This document shows positions 1-12,829 of a stretch of 64,000 bases of DNA, in pieces. Under the pieces are notes generated by a model that made no database searches, was not told where the DNA came from, and was given only the letters and a program-made list of their open reading frames with translations. This DNA is from Hirundichthys speculiger. Lineage: Eukaryota > Chordata > Actinopteri > Beloniformes > Exocoetidae. The translations under genes were made by a program, and so were the position numbers. Numbering within the stretch: the first letter of the stretch is position 1; every line of letters starts with the position of its first letter. The stretch covers positions 110,001-174,000 of the forward strand of contig JAGFBZ010002117.1 of NCBI GenBank assembly GCA_018398805.1, read 5' to 3'.

Positions 1-200
1 AGCAGAACATCCAGCTGCAGCCTCGACCTCATGAGCGTGCATGAACATTTCTGCTGCTGCGCTTTCACCCTGAGCTCCTGGTGATTTAAAGTAAATGAAA
101 TTATAAACTGTGTTAGAGTTTCTCTGACCTTTTCAAATCCCTGCAGATGAATGTAAAACAATAAAGCTTGACCAAACGTCACACTGTCTTTGCATGTGAG
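1..200. other. no feature seen
   Basis: Mixed-composition flank with no recognisable exon or repeat. Confidence 0.4.
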
Positions 201-204
201 AGCA

Positions 205-361
<157 letters not shown>

Positions 362-1040
362 ACTCTTTTTTCAAAGAGTTGTGACATTTTGTTTCATTAA
401 AAAAAAGCAACACTGTGTTGTGAAATTGCAAAAACAAACAAACAAAAAAATGTATTTGGAAAAATTAAAATAAAAAAAATCATATAATCATAAAATATTT
501 CCATGAAACTCGCAGATTTAGCAATATTCCATCTTTAACTTCATATTCCAACTTTCTGTTGTGAAAAATCAACTTTTTCAAAATCCCAACTTATTAAAAT
601 AAATTACAACTTTATGTGCAAAATTTAGAAGTAAAATAATTACTTCTAAATCTTGCAACTTTTTTTTGTAAAAAAAAAAATAAAAACAACATTTTAAAAA
701 AAAGTCTGAAATTTTACAAAACTGTGACTCTTGACATAAAATTATAACATGTGATATTTTTAAGTCAAACTGTTAAAACTGCAACATTTTGTCCTAAAAT
801 CATGGATTTTTCATAATCAGAGACTGTTTCTATGCTGCTGTAACTTCTACCTCTATATCAACATATTTACATTCTGGAGCAGAAACAACTGTACGGGAGG
901 GAATTTGTTTTTGTATCATATAAAGCAAATTTGTGTATAATTACGAGCCTTTTATTTTGATTAACGGTGAGCAAAGCCTTTAGCTACTTATGCTCAGCAC
1001 TTTCTTCACTCAACCTCTGAGCTTTGAATTAACAGATGAT
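362..1040. repeat. AT-rich degenerate sequence (A/T homopolymer and CAACTTT motifs)
   Basis: Low-complexity tract in which short motifs such as CAACTTT and TAAAAT recur irregularly. It resembles the longer arrays at 53.25-54.35 kb and 55.2-55.56 kb. No coding signal. Confidence 0.45.
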
Positions 1041-1860
1041 GTGAAGACAACATGGCTAGTTGCGCTAACTGCGCTAACTGCACTGAGACTCCGCCTCCAG
1101 CGGTTCTGGGTTGGCCTGGAAGCAGCTACGTTCACGCCCCTCTGACGGCTGCCAGCCAGGGCGGACCAGAGGACACCAGCTGGACCGGCTCCGGCTCATC
1201 AGCCTCTGCCCACTTCCTCCAGCAGCTCCGTGCTCTGGTCCAGCAACCCCTGGCCCGCCAGAGCAGGACCAGGCAGTAGCGGTCACAGCTGACTGGTACT
1301 GGTTTCAGATGTGGTTTCAGTGGTCACATTGAAATGAGGATGTTTGTACCTTTAACATCAGCCACGGACAAAGACAAACCACCACATACTGGTTTTTGTG
1401 ACATCAGTAGTGGTGCTTAAAAATCACATCTGATGTTGGGAACATATAATGATGCAATCAAGAAATGTAATCTTCTTCATTTTAACCTGAAGTCATGAAA
1501 AACTATGTTGGACTTCATAGAAATATATCTGAGGGAAGACACGTCTTTAAAATCCTTAGAATGATCCCTCATTGATCTTTGGAAGGTTTTCCAGCAATCA
1601 GCCTTCATTTCTTATCGTCTCATTCATCGTCTCATCTCAACCCGTTGGCACATTTGTAAATCATTCAACCCTTTCTCCTGCCAAGTGAACCATAAAACCA
1701 GCTGAAGGGTGTTTGCTCAGCGTCCAGGCTGCCAAGGCAGAGAGACGGTCGGACGGCGGCCCGGCCCATCCAAGGTGAGAGCTGACGTAGAGACCTGGCA
1801 AAGACGGAAGAGCGTGTAAATGGAGTTCAAAGTTTGTTACCGGTCACAGACATGTTCCCA
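1041..1860. other. no gene recognised
   Basis: A GC-richer patch at 1,050-1,300 gives overlapping ORFs of 60-75 codons on both strands with no recognisable family. The rest is unremarkable. Confidence 0.4.
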
Positions 1861-1864
1861 GCGG

Positions 1865-1938
1865 CTGGCTCGGATCCACCTGGCTCAGATCCACCTGGCT
1901 CAGATCCACCTGGCTCAGATCCACCTGGGTCAGATCCA
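1865..1938. repeat. 15-bp tandem repeat, about 5 copies
   Basis: Unit CAGATCCACCTGGCT. As 15 is divisible by three, it reads as a five-residue repeat (GSDPP) in one plus frame. The surrounding 89-codon ORF has no recognisable similarity. Confidence 0.9.
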
Positions 1939-1941
1939 GCC

Positions 1942-3517
1942 GGTGTTCGGCGCTTGAACCCGCTTCTGTCCGCCAGGTCTCTAGTGTTGAATCATCCGAT
2001 AAAATTAAATGCAATTAGACGGCCCAAATCTGTGGCTGAGATCCAACATGAACTGTTGGAAGTTTGGCCCTCAGGTGTCAAGGTGCGCTTGAACCCGACC
2101 TAGAGTGCTTATATGCAAGAAGAAGAACTGTGTCAATGAGTCAGTGAGAAATACGCCATGAAGCACTTGGTAGAGCCCAGAAAGGGTTAAACGGGTTTTA
2201 TATAAATGCAGAACATTCACAAAAGTAGTAATATATTGTCATTGTCATAACATACGAACTATTTGTGATTGTTTAGTCAAGAACACTAATATTAAAGAAC
2301 GACTAAACATCACTTGCATCTCCAAAGCAAAAATAAACATCATGCTTGATTAACATTTGTTTATTAGCATTACTTGGAATGACAGTCATTAAACCTGAAC
2401 TTATCCCTCCAAAATTCTAACGCTTTGGATAAACATTATTTGATACCTAGACTACAGACAGCAATAAAACTGATTTGGTTTTCCTAAATCTCATTACATT
2501 TTTAGCCTTTTAGGTCTATTCTGTGTCAGAATTAACCTGCTTGTTTTAATATTCTGCTAGGGTGACCCAAAAACCCAAAGAGAGGACACCCTACTGGAAA
2601 AAGTAGCTTTATAAACCATACATTTATTTTAAATATTATTATTCTGTTTGAAAAGAAAAAAATCTGATATGTGAACATAAATAATGTCTCATAACCAGTG
2701 ACATGTGGAGAGATTCATGACTGCTGAGACACTGACTCCATCAGAATCAGATTTACACATTTATGAACCCAACAGAGGAGATTATTCACCATCTGGTCAG
2801 CAGCAGTTAGCAGGTTATGGTTTATATGTCATATCAGCATCTTTTTAAAAGATTTTCTAGTGGCCTTGATTGGACAGAGAGAAAGAAATGACTAAAAAGG
2901 GACACAACAACATATTACAACACTGGAAATTGAACCCCCAAACCACTAGACTACCCAGCAAATACTATTGTAGGATCCTGACATTATACTGATTTTTAAA
3001 ATTAAATTGCTCCATGCAGTGCTGCTGTGATTAGTTAGGGAACCATTCAACCAATCATCCTTCAACAACATTTGTAGCCTACTCTACAGACATTGACCCA
3101 CCACGCACCACGAAAGAGAAGACAAAGATAAATAGTGACTAAATAGAAAACACTTCTCCTCCTCAAACTTACTTGGCTTTCTTTAGTTTTAATTTTTTTA
3201 ATTGTTGACAGACACTAACGTTAGTCTGCTTTGTTGGTTTTTAGGCCCGTAAATGATAAATGATCGTCTTAGCGCCCCCTGCTTTTAGTTGATACAGGGC
3301 CGACAGCCGGAGACCGGACGGCCGTTCTGGACTTTTCCAGAATCCAGAGATCACCAGTCCGCCCCTGAGCCAAACCCAACAAAAGAGCACAAGAAAACCA
3401 AGGCTGAAACTTAAAGAGGACAAATCAAGACTTTGATCATTAAAACCAAGACCATGATGCCCGTCTGGTCACAAGTTATTAACGCAGGTCAGATTCAGAG
3501 TCCAGTCATTCATAATC
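1942..3517. other. no gene recognised
   Basis: AT-rich. A short inverted pair CTAGGGTGACC / GGACACCCTAC at 2,559-2,592 looks like the collapsed ends of a small transposon. Nothing else stands out. Confidence 0.4.
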
Positions 3518-3520
3518 ACA

Positions 3521-3560
3521 GTCAAGTCATCAAGTCATCAAGTCATCAAGTCATCAAGTC
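3521..3560. repeat. 8-bp tandem repeat, 5 copies
   Basis: Unit CAAGTCAT repeated about five times, perfect. Confidence 0.92.
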
Positions 3561-6500
3561 TAAATCAGCCTCTGATTTTTACACTCCAACCATGTGTTTA
3601 GTCATTCTTGACAGAATGAAACACATATTTCTAGTCCAGCTTGGATCAAGTTTCTCAAGTCAGATTTTGGGCCCTGAACTAGAATCCATCCGTTTACTTC
3701 TGCTTATCCGGGTTCATGGTGTCGGGACGGCGGGCCGAGCAGAAAGGTCCAGGCCTTCCTCTCCCCAGCCTCCTCCAGCTCTTCCAGGGAATATTCTGAG
3801 AGACTGAGGACAGACGCTGGGATGTGGTAACCCCCCCCAAAAACAAGGACAGCAATTTAGTGATACCGACCCAGAATTTGTGATCAGGGGTTCAACGCCA
3901 GACAGCATGAATACAACCGTCTGGGCCGCCTGGAGGCAGCGTGTTTCTGAGGTGAACCCATTTCTGACCAGTCAAGTGGAATCTGTGGCGTTTCTTATAC
4001 TGTAGAAGTTACACATGTGCATTTTCTGTCATCAGGTTAATGTTCTCACTTATTTGGATCCAAGATGCAGCAACAGGGAGACGGAAGAGTCCGGATCTCG
4101 ATGCGTCTGTCTGACTGTGATGTCACTGTGTTTTAGAGAGGAATTTCTGGTGAAAAAGACAAATGAATTATCTCCGCTGTTGAAGGGAGAAGTTCTAGAT
4201 CAATAGTCTGAGTTATTGATTGTACAGGTTTCATTTGAAGATATTCGAACACGTATTGACTGCTGATGTCAGGAGTCTGAACCAGTTTAAAATGTCGTAA
4301 ACATACACACCTCCCTTCAGTTGTCATAGACGGGTCATTTTATAACTGTCTCAAACATTTTAGAAAATCAAACACATATTTTAGGTAATATTTTGATTTG
4401 TTTTGCTCATCCATTATGTGTAGACATATATTCTGGTAGCTGTTGTGATGTAATTATATAGATAATATATATTTTATATATATTTTTTCTTATTTTAGTC
4501 AAACATTCAGAGGAAAGCATCATTTCCATCAAACCACAAACAATGTGTTTTACAAACAAAATTATTTACAGAAGTCATGTTTTCAAAACATTTCATGAAA
4601 TTTCACACATAAATGATCCCAAATATATAAATATATTTATTTTCAGAATTATAATTTCCATCACAATGAAAAACGTGGAAATGACAATGTGTCACATTTT
4701 TTTCAAAAATCTCATGTTGTATTAGCATGCTAATCTCTGTTTTAAAGCTAGCATTAAATATACCAAAAATACATGACATGAAATGTTATTTTAATAATTA
4801 TTTATAAATTAAAAGAAAATATGAGCTGTTTGGAAATGACGACCAATAAACATATTCTTTGTTTGAGAAATATTTACCTTGATTTTTTTCAGCTTTCATA
4901 TTCTTCCAGCTAGCTCTGCTTACCTGTGACTGACTGTTACCACGGTTGCAGGTGTTCAAACCTTAAAAAAAACCTCCCTACTGTATCTTACAACACATGA
5001 TATGTTTCATTAAAATAGGTATTTATGTACCATTTGTCTGTAAAGTTAGTTTTTAATCAAAATGTAATTCAAAAGTAAGAGGGACTGAAGGTCAAAAATC
5101 TGACAATAGCACAATCCATACATATAAAACTATGGTTTATGTAGTAAAAATAACACTTGACCTTTAAATTCATTTTTGTATGTTTCTCTTGGTGTCAAGT
5201 GTTTAGTGTTTAGCATCTATTATTCCTGCAAAGGACACAAATTCTACCGTAGTTGAAGAATGACCCAGATATAAAATCTAGTAATGGAGGTCAGCGGAGA
5301 CTTGGACTGTTCTGGAGGCGGCGCCTAGCGGTCAGTGGAGGAACTGCAGCTAAACTCACCTCCACCTGCTCGGTCCAGCTGTTGCGTAACAGTACAAGAG
5401 AGGCTTCAAAGAGGCTTTCCAATCAACAAATAAGCAGAGAAAACACGGGCATTTTATAAAACTTTTTATTAGTTTTTTTTTTTTTGTTTATTTTTTTTTC
5501 TTTTTTAAACAGAAGGCTAACTGAAATGTGTTCAATTCATACCAAGATCCGTGACAACAACGATAAACCACAGTCTTCTGTTTGTAACAGAGGAGTAAAT
5601 AACAACATAAGAATCTCAACAACGTGAATATAAATTAAAACTTAAAGGTCTCCATACACAAAAAAGCGGTTTTAATCATTGAGAATAAAGTAGACCTCTA
5701 TATGAGTGAACCAAGACACGAGAGTTAAACCCTGGACGTTTAAGCACCATTTTCATCTCCTGTCATCACCGTTTTTCCTAAAATAAAGTTATTCATTCAC
5801 TTCCACCTCTTAAAGGTGAAATTAAACGCCCTGATTTCCATCTGACAGTGGAAGGTGCGCGTCCTCGCCGCGTGTGATGATACCGCCCTCTAGTGGAAGT
5901 ACGGCAGAACTACAGTTGCAGAAAATAGAAATATGTCGGGTGTCACGCTGTTGTTACATGTGACTCGACAAAAGTATTTTTAAAATAACCCAACGTGATT
6001 GTTTAATTAAACTGATTAGATAAAAGTGGTTTAAGAGGATTAACATTTTGGATCCACATGCCGACGTTGCAAAAGCCTGTTTTAAATTAAATCCCATCTT
6101 TTATTTGAGGAAATACGGTGGATTACAAAGGACGTCGTGAGCCTGGTGCTGAAATCCAACGACGGGAACCCCAAAGGTTTGTTTCTGCGATAATAAATCA
6201 GGGATCGTTGGTTTGATCTGACTCCTCCAGGTGTGAACATCTGGAGGATCCCACCCACAGCTGGTGACCAGTTTCAGTTTCCTGGACACAATCACGGCAT
6301 TCAATCAGTCAACCCCCCCACCACCCAAACAGCCAGACCAGACCAGAGGATCCTGAGCAGAAAAAAATAATTAAAATAAAACAGAATCTATTGTACAAGT
6401 CCCACATTTTACATGCGTGCAGGATTCAAATCAACAGGTGGAAGACTTCTACAACAGTCGCAACAAGCACTGGAGAGCTGTGACGCACAGAGGTTTATTT

Positions 6501-7377
6501 AAATATGCACACAAAACATACTGCAACAAAAAGTTTTTTTTATTTTCTTCAACATTGTCAGAGGAAAAAGGCGCCACGCGGCGCTGATTCAAAGAGCGGA
6601 GCGACGCCGCCGCTGCGCGCGACTCCAGTCGGCAGGTGTGAACGATGACGCGCCGGTGCAGGTGTACGACAGAGTCAGAGGAGACTCTCCTGTCTCCATG
6701 GTTACTCCGTTCAATGAGAGAGGAGCCCGACAGGAGCAGAGAAACCGGCGCGAAGCTGGAATGAGCGACAGAAGAAGCAGCAGCTTCAGAGCTGCAGGTG
6801 CTGCCGAAGTTTCCTCAGGTGAAACAGGAAGAACTGATTCTGGATCTTCCCCCTTCTTCCTCCAATCACCGCGGTCCAAACACGCAGATTATGGGTCAAA
6901 AGGCAACATCACCGGACACCACAAGGCACACATGGACACGCTGGAGACGCGGTGATTACGCAGCGTCTGGACCCGCGAGCGCACGAGAAGAAAGGGGGGT
7001 GGGGCTGAAAGGGTTCTGACTCTCCTCAGGTGGCGTCCAGGTGAAGGGGCGGGAGGTCTGTCGCCGCCCTCCTCCCACACACACACCTGTTCACCTGCGA
7101 CCTGAAAGGGCACTTGGCTGTTATCAGCAGCGACCTGCAGCTCTCAGGTAGTTTTACACTCTCAGTTTATTTTAGTGAACGACAAATTAAAGTAAAGTCA
7201 TATTTTTATGCTCTCAAGTGAATAAACAACAACAATAAAAAAATTAACATTTAACACACTACGTTAAAATACAACTAATGTTATCAAAAAGGCAAATAGT
7301 AGGTGTATTGCAACGATCTTTGCGGCATCACTATCAAAAACATCTATCTTCATCAATCTCATCACCATCATCCAAGC
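3561..7377. other. intergenic flank, possible distal 3'-end signals
   Basis: No recognisable exon. Minus-strand AATAAA-type hexamers near T-rich sequence occur at about 5,465 and 6,490 and could be distal poly(A) sites of pmepa1 or of an unseen gene. 6,580-7,080 is CpG-rich with overlapping short ORFs on both strands and no family resemblance. Confidence 0.35.
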
Positions 7378-7404
7378 ATCATCATCATCATCATCATCAT
7401 CATC
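7378..7404. repeat. (CAT)n microsatellite
   Basis: About nine perfect ATC/CAT units. Read as poly-Asp on the minus strand. Confidence 0.97.
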
Positions 7405-7603
7405 TGAGACAGCGTGGCCGGGGGGGGGGGGATGATTGACAGCCCCGACAGCCACCCACGTTTCGCCCGTCTCAGCGCAGGCACACTTGTACGACAAAGC
7501 AACAGTAACAAACGACGAACGTCTGGACGGAGGCCGAAGGATGCGGAGGAGCTCTGTCATTGGACGGCGGGCGTCTGGTGGGAACAGGAGGAGCTGGTTC
7601 AGA

Positions 7604-7637
7604 CAGGAGGAGGAGGAGGAGGAGGAGGAGGAGGAGG
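7604..7637. repeat. (GGA)n microsatellite
   Basis: About eleven GGA units, read as poly-Glu or poly-Gly (plus) and poly-Ser (minus). The 100-200 codon ORFs around it are driven by this and the neighbouring CAT repeat. Confidence 0.97.
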
Positions 7638-7776
7638 GAGGCCAGGTGTGTGTGTGTGTTGGGGGGTATCTTGTGTGGTCTGCAGTGGAGGGAACAAAAA
7701 TGTTGTGGATGAATGGAAGTGTGTGTGGAAGGTCAGCTGGTTTGTTTAGTCGGTGTGCTGTGTGTGTTTGGTTTCT

Positions 7777-7784
7777 GTCTAGAC
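7777..7784. promoter_or_regulatory. palindromic SMAD box GTCTAGAC (3' flank)
   Basis: Perfect GTCTAGAC within TTCTGTCTAGACAGCTGG, about 5 kb beyond the pmepa1 stop codon. Same motif as in intron 1. It may be chance. Confidence 0.25.
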
Positions 7785-8008
7785 AGCTGGAGGTCCTTCC
7801 CAGGCCACAGCAGCGTACGTTTACAGCACCTGGCACGCCCGTTCTGGGTAACAGAACACGGAACATTTTTAGGCTTTCTGTCTGTCTGCATGTGCCTTAA
7901 AAATGAGTATCTTTAATTAAAAGGGGACCCGGGAACCTCAAAAGCATCAATCTGTCTGCATATTCTCTGCAAACTGTCACTAATTCTCTTTTGTCACATT
8001 GGCCACGG

Positions 8009-8160
8009 TTACATGATGTTTTTTAATTCGGAATTAATAATTCCAAATTAAATAATTCAGAATTAAACTATTTTCCTTTGAGTTTACATGGAAATAGTAA
8101 TTCTGAATTGAGGTTTACATGGAAAACACGTTAGTTCGGCTTTATCCAATTCCGCTTTAG
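8009..8160. mobile_element. possible transposon end (AATTCGGAATTAA-rich)
   Basis: Nested inverted motifs (AATTCGGAATTAATAATTCC, TTCAGAATTAAAC, TAATTCTGAATTG) and a repeated TTTACATGGAAA. This resembles termini of fish DNA transposons with a GTTACATG end. No second end or TSD was identified. Confidence 0.3.
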
Positions 8161-8519
8161 GTCTGGGGGTTGGGAAGGGTTCTGATTGGATGGGGGGGGG
8201 GCGGACGTCTTTACGTATTTACGTCTACCGGAGGAAAACAAACTTACTCGATTAGCAACAACATGGAGGGCTTTGGTCTCTACGTCCGTCCACTTTTACC
8301 AAAATCCCCAGAACGAAGCAAAAAACCAAGAGTGCAGACAGAAGAAGAAAAGGGAATTTAAAACGGACCATGGCGTGTAAACTCGCTGAGCTTGTGTCAT
8401 GTGTGTGTGTGTGCGTCGTGTGTGTGTGTGAGTGGGTGTGTGTTTGTGTGTGTTTCCAGCCTCCAGACCGACTCTCCTCCTCCCGTCTTTCTGTTTTCGT
8501 GTCGTCAGGCAGCGCGGTC

Positions 8520-9955
8520 TACGAAAGAGTATTAGGGCCACACTGAGAAAAAAAACTGGACAATGATTTTTTTTTCATTCCTCACTTAGAGAAGAAAGTC
8601 GAAATGTCGAGAATAAAGTCGAAACGTAGAGAATAAAGTCGAAATGTCGAGAATAAAGTCGAAACGTAGAGAATAAAGTCGAAATGTCGAGAATAAGTCG
8701 GAATGTCGAGAATAAGTCGAAACGTAGAGAATAAGTCGAAATGTCGAGAATAAAGTCGAAATAAAGTCGAGAATAAAGTCGAAATGTCGAAATAAAGACG
8801 AATAGAGAATAAAGTCGAAAGTCGAAATCGAGAATAAAGTCGGAATGTCGAAGGTCGAGAATAAAGTCGGAATGTCGAGAATATAGTCAAAATGTCGAGA
8901 ATAAAAGTCAAAATGTCGAGAATAAAGTCGAAATAAAGTAAAGTCGAAACGTAGTCGAATATAAAGTCGAAATGTCGAGAATAAAGTCGGAATGTCGAGA
9001 ATAAAGTCAAAATGTCGAGAATAAAGTCAAAAAAAAAAAAAAACGAGAATAAAGTCGAAACGTAGAAAAAAAGAGATAAGAAAAAATGTCGAGAATAAAG
9101 TCGAAACGTAGAGAATAAAGTCGGAAATGTCGAGAATAAGTCCGAAATAAAGTCGAAAATGTCGAGAATAAAAGTCAAAATAAAGTCAAAATGTCGAGAA
9201 TAAAGTCAAAATGTCGAGAATAAAGTCGAAACGTAGAGAATAAAGTCGAAATGTCGAGAATAAAGTCGAAAGAATGTCGGAAAATAAAGTCGAAAAATGT
9301 CGAGAATAAAGTCGAAATAAAGTCGAATAGAAGTAAGAATAAGTCGAAATGTCGAGAATAAAGTCGAAACGTAGAGAATAAAGTCGGAATGTCGAGAATA
9401 AAGTAGAAATGTCGAGAATAAAGTCGGAATGTCGAGAATAAAGTCGAAACGTAGGGAATAAAGTCGGAATGTCGAGAATAAAGTCGGAATGTCGAGAATA
9501 AAGTCAAAATGTCGAGAATAAAGTCGAAAAGTCGAGAATAAAGACGAAATGTAGAGAATAAAGTCGAAAAGTCGAGAATTAAGTTGAAATGTCGAGAATA
9601 AAGTCGAAATGTCGAGAATAAAGTCGAAACGTAGAGAATAAAGTCGAAACGTAGAGAATAAAGTCGAAATGTCGAGAATAAAGTCGAAACATAGAGAATA
9701 AAGTCAAAATGTCGAGAATAAAGTCGAAACGTAGAGAATAAAGACGAAACGTAGAGAATAAAGTCAAAATGTCGAGAATAAAGTCAAAACGTAGAGAATA
9801 AAGTCAAAATGTCGAGAATAAAGTCGAAAAGTCGAGAATTAAGTTGAAATGTCGAGAATAAAGTAAAATGTCAAGAATAAAGTCGAAATGTCGAGAATAA
9901 AGTCGAAACGCAGAGAATAAAGTAAAATGTTGAGAATAAAGTTGAGATGCAGATT
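8520..9955. repeat. minisatellite (~19-bp GAATAAAGTCGAAATGTCGA) in a transposon-like repeat
   Basis: The left end (TACGAAAGAGTATTAGGGCC, then CACTGAGAAAAA) is shared with the copy at 20,049. From about 8,588 to 9,950 the unit AAGTCGAAATGTCGAGAAT and variants (AACGTAG for AATGTCG) repeat about 70 times. Two main unit types alternate irregularly. Long Phe/Ser/Asp-rich ORFs on the minus strand are artefacts. No right inverted end is visible, so this copy may be truncated. Confidence 0.9.
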
Positions 9956-10086
9956 CTGAAGATTTTTATTTAGTCTTTTTGGGCCTGAACTCTCTCCTCT
10001 GGCTGCAGTTTGGTCTGGGGAGCATGAAGACCGGACACGAGAGGGCCGGCTCAGCCTGAGGCTCCTGCTGAGGAGCTGCTGAGGCT

Positions 10087-10121
10087 CCTAACCCCTAACC
10101 CTAACCCTAACCCCTAACCCA
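10087..10121. repeat. interstitial telomere-like repeat
   Basis: CCTAACCC/CCCTAA units, about five, slightly irregular, flanked by duplicated GAGGCTCCT/GAGGAGC sequence. Confidence 0.85.
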
Positions 10122-10326
10122 GGAGGAGCAGACCTCAGGCTGAGGCGCTGGCATGAATCACGCTCGGGTTTATTTCTGCACTCTTAAAGAGACGTTCAAG
10201 ACAAGCTGCTATTAACACTCGTGTCACTTGTCGACACTTCAGTGTGTCTAGTTTCAACAACCTGTCTTGTGCTGCGTTCAGACACTTCAGAGAGTTTTGG
10301 ACCAAAACCGTCAACACTGATAATTA

Positions 10327-11052
10327 TGGAGCCCCGTTTGGGTCATAATTCAATGAATAAATGAGTCTATTATTATGAAATACAGGAGTTTATTATTATG
10401 AAATGTTTCCCATTATTATGAGAAAAATGTAATTATATGAAATATTTTTTCAATATTATTTAATCTTAATTTAATGCGTAATAGTTTATTCCAGAATGGC
10501 TTTTTTTTTTTTTTAAATCTAAGAATGAGTTTTTACATAAGGGCTGACCTGCACGCTCATTGGCTGATCCTTCTCCATTCTACGCTCTGACATCGACTAG
10601 TTTTGGCCGTGAGGTCCCGTTAGCAGCGGGCCGTGGCGTCATCAAGGTGCGCTCCTAGTCCGATTGTAGCTATGGCAGCTTGGACTGAGCTACGGGAAAC
10701 CTTGATGTTTCTTAGTTGATGTCAACTTTTAACCGTAAACTGAGGTGCATTCTGCCACCTACTGGCCTGGAGTAGATACATTGCACCTCTCACCCACTAT
10801 CGATATTCACTGTTCTGTTGCTTATGCCTGAATGAAAGAGCAGCCAATCACATAAATGGCTCCGCCCTCTCTGCTGTGATTGACACACAAATCATTCTTA
10901 TAAAAAACAAAGCCATTACTATGTAAAAGCTCATTCTTATGAAAAACGAAACAATTATCGTAATAATGGGAAATATTTCATAATAATAACCACCTGTATT
11001 TCATAATAATAGACTCATTTATTCATTGAATTATGACCCAAACGGGGCTCCA
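10327..11052. mobile_element. foldback DNA element with ~110-bp inverted ends
   Basis: Left end TGGAGCCCCGTTTGGGTCAT matches the reverse complement of the right end (ATGACCCAAACGGGGCTCCA). The match continues with small gaps through AATTCAATGAATAAATGAG and TATTATTATGAAATACAGG. Flanking TA on both sides fits a TA target duplication (Tc1/mariner-like). No transposase. It sits in or just beyond the pmepa1 3' UTR. Confidence 0.8.
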
Positions 11053-11648
11053 TAGATAATAACTTGGTCACATGAAAACATTATTTTGGAGATGCGGTTC
11101 CTCCAAACTTTATCATAAAAAAGATCAGTCAGCTGTTCCAGATCAATCAACCTTCAGAATTACTGGTGCAAACCTCTCTGCGTCCTTTAAAAGTGCAGCT
11201 CTAAAACGCCGAAATCCCCGTTAAAGCCACCGAACGGCGGCTCCTGTTCGTTTCGTGACGTGAGCCAACGCTGCCTGACGGAGGATTGTTGCTTCGTTCC
11301 TGCTGCGGTAAAGTGCTCAGAGACGCCTGAGAGGGAGAGAAACTCAACCAGAGCTGAAGGACGGGAACCGGAGGCACGAGATGGGCCGGGGGGGGGCGGG
11401 GCCTGTTGGGCGACTGGCTTCCTTCCTGAGTAATGCACTAAAATAGAGACGTTAAGGGCTCTCTCTCTCTCTGAAATAAGACAGCTACTCTACTCACAAC
11501 TGCTGTCAGTCACAGTCTTGATTGGATCAGACCTTCGTTTTATGAGGCAAAGTCTGATTAGCATGAACAAACTCTCACGTGTGCTTGACTTGTTTGGTCG
11601 AGGTAGTAGCACCCAGCTTTGGGATTTTTCTCATGATTCGGCCAATAA

Positions 11649-11651
<3 letters not shown>

Positions 11652-11689
<38 letters not shown>
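11652..11689. repeat. (GA)n microsatellite
   Basis: About 19 perfect GA units. Confidence 0.97.
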
Positions 11690-11693
<4 letters not shown>

Positions 11694-11848
11694 TACAAGG
11701 TTCTGATTGGGCCCATCAGGCTGGAGGCTGAACTCCTGGTCGTCTCGCTGGACTCAGACATTTGCATAAACCAAAGATTTTATCTATTCTTGTCTTTAAA
11801 ATCAATGGTACAGTAACGTTTGGTCCGAGCCCACCGAACCAGAGTTCG

Positions 11849-11871
11849 CCCCCCCCCCCCCCCCCCCCCCC
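11849..11871. repeat. poly-C run (C23)
   Basis: Uninterrupted run of 23 C on the plus strand (G in the pmepa1 transcript if the 3' UTR extends here). Confidence 0.97.
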
Positions 11872-12829
11872 GTGCACCGCGCACGTCCCGCCTCGCTCTC
11901 CTCCGGCGCCTCGACGCGCAGAGCTCCTCTGCCGGCCTCCTCAAACCTCCCAACTTAAAAAAAAAAATAGTGCAATTCTTTTCAGCAATTATATAAATAA
12001 CTCTAGACTCGTGCTTCCCGCGCTCGGCTTGCATGCACGCGTGCTCCGCGTGCGTCAAATTATAACATGTATGTTGCAAAACGAAACCAAAAAAAAAAGT
12101 TCACCGTGAAAGTTGGCACCCCAACAGACTCTTTCTAAAACTAGAAACTAAAAAAAACAAAATGGCCCCTACTTTCTCGACTTTCTTTTTTTTTTCTGCT
12201 ACGGCGAACAATCTCAGACTTTTGTGCAAACCCTCTAAAGAAAAAAGATCAAATGAAATAAAAAAGGAAAAGCGCTTGAGCGACACACCCTGCATCGGTC
12301 GGTCAACGTAAGGCAGAGCTTCGGGCTTCGGGGACATTCGGCGCCGCACTGCGGGCGGCGGGCCGCTTCGGGAGCACGCTAACCGCTAACTAAATCTAAA
12401 CCTCCTTCTGGAAGCGTCCCGAAGCCGAAGCTCGGTGGAGAAACTGGACCCGAAGGAGCGGATTATCGATGAGGAAACAGAACCCACGACGAGCAGAGTG
12501 AAAAAGTTCAATGGAAACAAACAGAACAGGTAAATATTTATAAGAGGATGTGGAGGGGTGGGGGGGGGGGCGGGAGAGGGCAGGGGGCGGGGTCTTCTTC
12601 TCCGCCCGCCTCTTCGGCACCACGTGTCCGTTTGAAGTGCTCCTCGCGCGGGAAGACAGAAGCTGTGAAACAAGAAGAACCGGAAGTTCCTCCCTGACTG
12701 TGCTCTCCAGCCCCTCCCTCCCCCACACCCACGTGGGCGGAGCCACCGCCACTGCAAGCTAAAGTCAACCGGTCCTACGACCATTCGGATGTTACCAATC
12801 GTGCGATCGGGGGGACGATCGACATGGCC

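Larger units (their letters stand above)
11053..12829 (-). other. probable pmepa1 3' UTR
   Basis: Sequence directly downstream of the pmepa1 stop. No conserved ORF on either strand. It is moderately to highly CpG-rich at 11,860-12,060 and 12,340-12,720, with A/T stretches between. Family members have 3' UTRs of several kb in mammals (known from memory), so all of this may be transcribed. The end is uncertain: the nearest minus-strand AATAAA hexamer outside a repeat that I noticed lies at about 10,170, beyond the foldback element, with further candidates near 6,490 and 5,465. Confidence 0.4.

Noticed and set aside
7264..7900. Minus 200-codon and plus 154-codon ORFs
   Set aside because: Driven by CAT and GGA microsatellites (poly-Asp, poly-Ser, poly-Glu). 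No recognisable domain.
8582..9767. Minus-strand ORFs of 62-198 codons ([10 protein letters not shown] repeats)
   Set aside because: Translation of the GAATAAAGTCGAAAT minisatellite.
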